In this document: positions 60,616-64,000 of the stretch, in pieces
Layout: each line of letters starts with the position of its first letter
Numbering within the stretch: the first letter of the stretch is position 1
Assembly (NCBI RefSeq): GCF_020535405.1
Contig: NZ_CP085036.1
Location: forward strand, 992,001-1,056,000
Direction of reading: 5' to 3'
DNA from: Antiquaquibacter oligotrophicus
Lineage (GTDB): Bacteria > Actinomycetota > Actinomycetes > Actinomycetales > Microbacteriaceae
Length of the DNA stretch: 64,000 nt
Position numbers and translations under genes: made by a program
Notes under the pieces: model-generated
Told to the model about the DNA's origin: nothing
The model's input: only the letters and a program-made list of their open reading frames with translations
The model's database searches: none

Positions 60616-61080
60616 TCAGTCGCTGTATTCGCCCTGGAGAGCCCAGGTGATCGAGTAGGCGTCCTGCGGTTCGTAGTCGACGAAGTAGGAGTGCTCCGGT
60701 GGGAAGACCCCCGTGAGCAGTTCGCCGGTGTCGCTCGGGGCACGTCCATGGATGCCCAGATCGCCGAACGATTCCTCGTAGTAGTCGTAGAGCTCGCCGT
60801 AGGGCACCTCGGTGTCGATGGCGTAGTACGCGACCTCCTCGGCGGCGCTCAGGGTGGACCAACAGAACACGGCGAAATCGGGCACGGCTGGCCACTGGTC
60901 GGGCCGGAGGGTCAGCAGGCTCTCATCGGGAGAGCCGGTGTAGCCGAGGGTGGCGTAGTCGACAGCCGGGTAGGCCTCTCGGCATCGGGGGTCGATGCCG
61001 GAGGCCTCCGGTGGTGCTGCTGCCGAGCATCCGGTCAGCAGCACCACCGTCGCGGCGCCCACGAAGAGCAGCCGCTGCAT
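60616..61080 (-). CDS. Lipoprotein of unknown function, coupled to the HtrA-like gene
   Basis: A 154-residue lipoprotein with signal LLFVGAATVVLLTGC (lipobox LTGC, Cys17). Mature-part Cys residues in PRCREAYP and VFCWST probably pair. The C-terminal half (EVAYYAIDTEVPYGELYDYY, then DYEPQDAYSITWALQG) parallels the lipoprotein at 59372. The ATG overlaps the stop of the protease gene by one base (TAATG), so both are made together. It may be a substrate, an inhibitor or a regulator of the protease; this is inference. Confidence 0.87.
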   Translation of the reverse strand: MQRLLFVGAATVVLLTGCSAAAPPEASGIDPRCREAYPAVDYATLGYTGSPDESLLTLRPDQWPAVPDFAVFCWSTLSAAEEVAYYAIDTEVPYGELYDYYEESFGDLGIHGRAPSDTGELLTGVFPPEHSYFVDYEPQDAYSITWALQGEYSD

Positions 61081-62618
61081 TAGAACTCCGCGTAGAAGCT
61101 GCCGAGCACGCGGTCGATCGCGTCGAGGTCGCTGTCGCTGATCGCCTGGACGGCGACGGCGACCACGTAGTTGCCGGCTGTTGCGTTCGCGGTCACGACG
61201 ACGTAGCTGGCTCCGCCGCCGCATCCGGTCCAGTAGGTGTAGATGCCCTGGTGGAATCCGTCGTCGTACTCGTCGGAGTCGATCTGCGAGCATCCCGCAT
61301 CGGCGAGGCCCGCCGTGGACTGGTCCATGAGTTGCTGGGTCGTGAAGTCGCCGACCGCATCGGCGGATGCCACGATGCTCACACCCGGGGTGCCCCAGGT
61401 CGTGCGGTACCCGTTGAGGTCACTACTGGCCTCGACACTCGACCATGCGTTGCCCGCACCGTCGGTGTACGGCGCTCCGTCGATCTGGCTCCAGGATGCC
61501 GGCACCTCAACGGCGATCGACGCCGTGTCGTCCTGGATCCATTGGTACACACCGTCGGTACCGCCGCCGCCGAGCACGGTGACCGCTTCGACGGTGTCAC
61601 CCGAGTTGACCTGGCCGCGGTAGTAGAGACCCTCGTCGGGACGGTAGAGCTCGATGTCGAGCGCGGCGTCCTGGCCGTGGGTGCGCAGCACGTCGCAGTA
61701 CTCCGCGAGGGTGCCGTTCACACCCATGCTCACGCCCTGCATGCGGGTGACCAGGTCGCCCGGCTTCACACCGGCTTTGTCCGCTGCCGACCCTGCGGCG
61801 ACCGAGCTGACCCAGATTCCGAGGCCGTTGCCCTCGTCGTCGGTGACTCCCTGCGCGTTGATGCCGAGGCTCAGCACGTCCTCGCCTTCGATGAGCTGGT
61901 CGAGCACGGCGAGAACTTCGTCGCGGTGGATGGCGTAGTTGTAGTCGAACTGGCTCTCGCCGGCGTAGTTGACGCCCACAACTCGACCGTCTGCGTCGAC
62001 GAGGGGCCCGCCGGAGTTGCCGGGGCGGATGCGCGCATCGTGCTCGATGACGGTGTCGACGGATGCCCAGCTCGTCTCACCCTCGGACACCGACTTGGAG
62101 ACGATTCCCTTGGTCAGGGTGAAGTTGGGGTCACCGAGGGGGAAGCCTGCGGAGTAGACCTCGGTGGCGGCGGGGATCTCACCCTCGTGCCAGTCGAGGT
62201 AGGGGTAGGTTCCGGCTGGCAACTGCACGACGGCGATGTCGAGGCACTCCGACGAGCCGAGCACCTGGGCGTTGAGGGTCTTCGACTGGTCGCCGCCGCG
62301 CCACACCTCGAGGGTGCCTGCTCCCACGACAACGTGGTTGTTGGTGATGGCGAGGCCGTCCGGGGAGATGAGGAAGCCCGAGCCGCGGCCGGCTCCCTCG
62401 TAACCGCCGTAGGACGGGTCGACGAAGGTGCCGACTGCTTCGAGTTGGATGGTCGCCGACTGCACATCGTCGAAGCCGACACCGGATTCGGTGGCGACGG
62501 GGGTGGGCGCGCCGCCGAAGCAGGCGCTGAGGGCGAAGGTGGATGCGAGTGCCGAAGCCACGAGCGCTCCGCGTGCGACGCGGGCCTCCCGGTTGCGGAC
62601 GGAGGACGGTACCGACAT
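61080..62618 (-). CDS. HtrA/DegP-like serine protease lipoprotein with PDZ domain
   Basis: A 512-residue exported protease. It has a signal peptide with lipobox LSAC (Cys33), a trypsin-like domain (about 50-245) with catalytic His in ITNNHVVVGAG, Asp in SECLDIAVVQLP and Ser in RPGNSGGPLVDADG, a PDZ domain (about 255-350: GIWVSSVAAGSAADKAGVKP), and a C-terminal domain (360-512) with Cys pairs and GCGGGASYVVVTANATAGNY. It probably degrades misfolded or signalling proteins outside the membrane. The ATG at 62618 begins the signal peptide. A GC-rich structured leader precedes it, and the TCS upstream may control it. Confidence 0.92.
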   Translation of the reverse strand: MSVPSSVRNREARVARGALVASALASTFALSACFGGAPTPVATESGVGFDDVQSATIQLEAVGTFVDPSYGGYEGAGRGSGFLISPDGLAITNNHVVVGAGTLEVWRGGDQSKTLNAQVLGSSECLDIAVVQLPAGTYPYLDWHEGEIPAATEVYSAGFPLGDPNFTLTKGIVSKSVSEGETSWASVDTVIEHDARIRPGNSGGPLVDADGRVVGVNYAGESQFDYNYAIHRDEVLAVLDQLIEGEDVLSLGINAQGVTDDEGNGLGIWVSSVAAGSAADKAGVKPGDLVTRMQGVSMGVNGTLAEYCDVLRTHGQDAALDIELYRPDEGLYYRGQVNSGDTVEAVTVLGGGGTDGVYQWIQDDTASIAVEVPASWSQIDGAPYTDGAGNAWSSVEASSDLNGYRTTWGTPGVSIVASADAVGDFTTQQLMDQSTAGLADAGCSQIDSDEYDDGFHQGIYTYWTGCGGGASYVVVTANATAGNYVVAVAVQAISDSDLDAIDRVLGSFYAEF

Positions 62619-62741
62619 GGTGATTTCTCTTTCGGATCGGGTGTACCAGCGAGCGAGGCCCAAAATGGCTGCGCCCGGTCGTCCGCCGGTGCGGTCGACA
62701 TGTCGACGATGGCCGTCCCGGCGTCCTGCCCGTCAGGGTCA

Positions 62742-62828
62742 GCGGTCCTCACTTGTCGGGCGCGCACCCGGGCGCCGTGTCCCGCGTTAACGGGCAAGCG
62801 CCCGGGGGACCGCAGTCCTCCCGGGCGC
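62742..62828 (-). promoter_or_regulatory. Mutually exclusive hairpins in the protease leader
   Basis: GCGCCCGGG (62798-62806) can pair with CCCGGGCGC on either side, at 62767-62775 or 62820-62828; an outer GCGGTCC/GGACCGC stem (62742-62748, 62807-62813) and an inner CCCG/CGGG stem add to the first fold. Such alternatives are typical of attenuators. The rest of 62619-62849 holds no convincing gene. Confidence 0.55.
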
Positions 62829-62849
62829 TCCGTCGACCCGCACACCCGA

Positions 62850-62936
62850 TTAGCGCGTCGGCGGTCGGGGGGCGGCGAGCACAACTGCGCCCGCCGCGAG
62901 CACGATGGACACGAGGAGGATGCTCAACCAGATCAC
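62850..62936 (-). CDS. Putative 28-residue membrane microprotein
   Basis: GTG at 62936 overlaps the stop of the micro-lipoprotein ORF as GTGA. It encodes VIWLSILLVSIVLAAGAVVL, then AAPRPPTR: one TM helix and a basic tail. An in-frame ATG at 62960 would give 36 residues. No homologue is known to me. The coupling and clean TM profile support it. Confidence 0.55.
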   Translation of the reverse strand: MIWLSILLVSIVLAAGAVVLAAPRPPTR

Positions 62937-63064
62937 TCGGGGGCCTCGCATCCTTCGCATACCGGCGCGGCACCCGGAAAGGTTCCGGGCACACGCCCGT
63001 CGACCTCGGGGGTGGGGCATCCCGAGAGCGACAGGACCACGAGCAGCGTCGCCGCTGTGGTCAT
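62933..63064 (-). CDS. Putative 43-residue micro-lipoprotein with CxxC
   Basis: ATG at 63064 opens a 44-codon frame with a complete lipoprotein signal: TTAATLLVVLSLSGC (lipobox LSGC, Cys16). The mature peptide is only 28 residues, Pro/Gly-rich, and ends VCEGCEAPE, a CxxC pair. It lies 75 bp downstream of the response regulator and upstream of the HtrA-like gene, all on one strand. A thiol or metal sensor or ligand is possible; this is speculation. Confidence 0.6.
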   Translation of the reverse strand: MTTAATLLVVLSLSGCPTPEVDGRVPGTFPGAAPVCEGCEAPE

Positions 63065-63139
63065 GGTTCGTCCGTGCACCCATCCAGGGTCGTGCGCCCG
63101 GCGTCCCGGAGTGCAGGTGTCGGTGTCCCGAGTTGTGTC

Positions 63140-63814
63140 CTAACTCGCGGCGCCCTCGTCCGGTTGACCGAATCCGGCTTCGCGCGCGAGGACGATGAGT
63201 CCGCTGCGGTCGGACGCGCCGAGCTTGCCGATGATGCCGTACACGTAGTTGCGCACGGTTTTGCTCGTGAGCACGAGCGCCCTGGCGATTCGCGGGTTGT
63301 CGTATCCGCGGGCGATGAGTTCGAGCACTTCGTTTTCGCGATCGGTCAGTTCGGGGAAGGGTGAGCCTCCTGAGCTCTTGGCGCCGCTCAGGTAGGCGAC
63401 GGCACGCTTGACGACGTCGGGCCCGAGGAGCATGGAGCCGTCGGCGACGGCGTGGACCGCGCGCTCGACTTCTTGGGGTGTCGCGGTCTTCAGCAGGTAT
63501 CCGCGCGCGCCCGAGCGCACGGCTGCGAAGACGGACTCATCGTCGCCGAGCATCGTGAGCACGAGCACCCCGGTCTCCGGATGCTCGCGCACGATGGCTC
63601 GCGTGGCGTCGATGCCCGATCCCGTACCGAGGTCCAGGTCCATGAGTACAACGTCAGGCCTGGTCTCGCCGACGACGGCGATCGCTTCCTCGACGCTCGC
63701 GGCGGCGCCGACAACGGCGACCCCGTCGAGGGTTTCGAGCATCGACGTGATGCCGACCCTGAACAGGGGGTGGTCGTCGACCACCACGATCGAGATGGTG
63801 CGCTGCTGCGTCAT
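63140..63814 (-). CDS. NarL/LuxR-family response regulator
   Basis: A 224-residue regulator: receiver domain (1-125) with acidic pair VVDDHP, phospho-acceptor Asp59 in VVLMDLDLG, and Lys in GYLLKTATPQ; LuxR-type HTH (about 155-215: LTDRENEVLELIARGYDN, then LTSKTVRNYVYGIIGKLGA). Its ATG overlaps the stop of the histidine kinase gene (ATGA). It probably controls the downstream envelope genes, an inference from position. Confidence 0.95.
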   Translation of the reverse strand: MTQQRTISIVVVDDHPLFRVGITSMLETLDGVAVVGAAASVEEAIAVVGETRPDVVLMDLDLGTGSGIDATRAIVREHPETGVLVLTMLGDDESVFAAVRSGARGYLLKTATPQEVERAVHAVADGSMLLGPDVVKRAVAYLSGAKSSGGSPFPELTDRENEVLELIARGYDNPRIARALVLTSKTVRNYVYGIIGKLGASDRSGLIVLAREAGFGQPDEGAAS

Positions 63815-64000
63815 GCCCCTGCCCTTCCGAAGCCAACGATGATGGTGGTGCCGACTCCCGGTTCGGAGTCGACGGTGAGCCGTGCATCCACGGCGTTCGC
63901 GCGTTCGCGCATTGATGTCAGTCCGAGCCCCGGTGATTCCGTGTGCTCGAAGCCGCGACCGTCGTCGGCGATGGCCAAACAGATGGTGCGATCGAGTTGC
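63811..64000 (-). CDS. Sensor histidine kinase, C-terminal part only (partial)
   Basis: The minus-strand frame enters from the right edge and ends at 63811. The visible 62 residues contain the ATPase G1 and G2 boxes (IADDGRGFEH, SPGLGLTSMRERA) and the closing SEPGVGTTIIVGF, typical of NarL-type (HisKA_3/HATPase_c) kinases. The stop overlaps the response-regulator start, so the two form one TCS operon. Its sensor domain lies outside the window. Confidence 0.95.
   Translation of the reverse strand, partial: QLDRTICLAIADDGRGFEHTESPGLGLTSMRERANAVDARLTVDSEPGVGTTIIVGFGRAGA

Noticed and set aside
1..64000. CRISPR arrays, tRNA or rRNA genes, insertion sequences, prophage
   Set aside because: No regularly spaced repeats, no cloverleaf with CCA-like ends, no transposase or integrase and no phage structural genes were seen on reading both strands.

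Overview
The window is chromosomal DNA of a high-GC Gram-positive actinobacterium, most likely a member of the Microbacteriaceae. This rests on the base composition, frequent GTG and TTG starts, probable leaderless starts, lipoboxes and an LAxTG sorting signal, an HspR-type operator, and a pcrA-sucC-sucD-(DUF6350)-purN-purH gene order that also occurs in mycobacteria. The assignment is inference from gene content. I see no rRNA, tRNA, CRISPR array, insertion sequence or prophage.

Layout. 0-10.4 kb: small metabolic and regulatory units (alpha/beta hydrolase, aldo/keto reductase with a divergent TetR repressor, HAD phosphatase, class V aminotransferase, a YtrA-like GntR/membrane pair, an epimerase divergent from an ArsR regulator) and several unknown small proteins. 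10.5-15.9 kb: a 1,730-residue secreted multidomain protein (PA14, propeller, carbohydrate-binding modules, DUF1080-like domain, cell-wall-binding repeats) behind an overlapping 46-codon leader ORF. 16-24 kb: a PLP sulfhydrylase-like enzyme coupled to a flavin monooxygenase, a ferritin-VIT metal transporter behind a yybP-ykoY (manganese) riboswitch, and a galactose cluster (galM, DeoR repressor, galT, galK). 24-27.6 kb: a secreted M14 carboxypeptidase with the same kind of cell-wall-binding tail.

27.9-30.3 kb: one-carbon operon glyA-folD plus a 35-residue membrane protein, under a ZTP riboswitch. 30.3-37.7 kb: an Lrp/LysE pair, an MFS exporter, purU-nagA, and a three-gene flavin-based membrane redox module (FMN-binding lipoprotein, ApbE, NqrB/RnfD-FNR fusion). 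37.7-42.4 kb: hsp20 with both CIRCE and HAIR operators, a YdeI-like protein, icd with a TTG start, GNAT, an alkyltransferase-like protein, and a membrane-anchored dimethylargininase-like protein. 42.4-47.3 kb: a secreted purple-acid-phosphatase-like protein with an LASTG sorting signal, and small membrane proteins. 47.3-58.1 kb: purH, purN, a PerM-like gene, a lipoprotein peptidase, sucD, sucC, pcrA. 58-59.4 kb: a DUF559 nuclease-like gene bracketed by two long palindromes of one family. 59.4-64 kb: an envelope module (two-component system, two micro-ORFs, HtrA-like lipoprotein, two more lipoproteins, a membrane protein), all on the minus strand.

A cross-cutting theme is a set of intergenic palindromes with fixed geometry: a 56-bp class (21-bp arms, 14-nt centre; 2605, 4413, 38254) and an 87-91-bp class (17-19-bp arms, 53-54-nt centre; 9379, 58179, 59272). 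They are the best candidate here for something not yet described.
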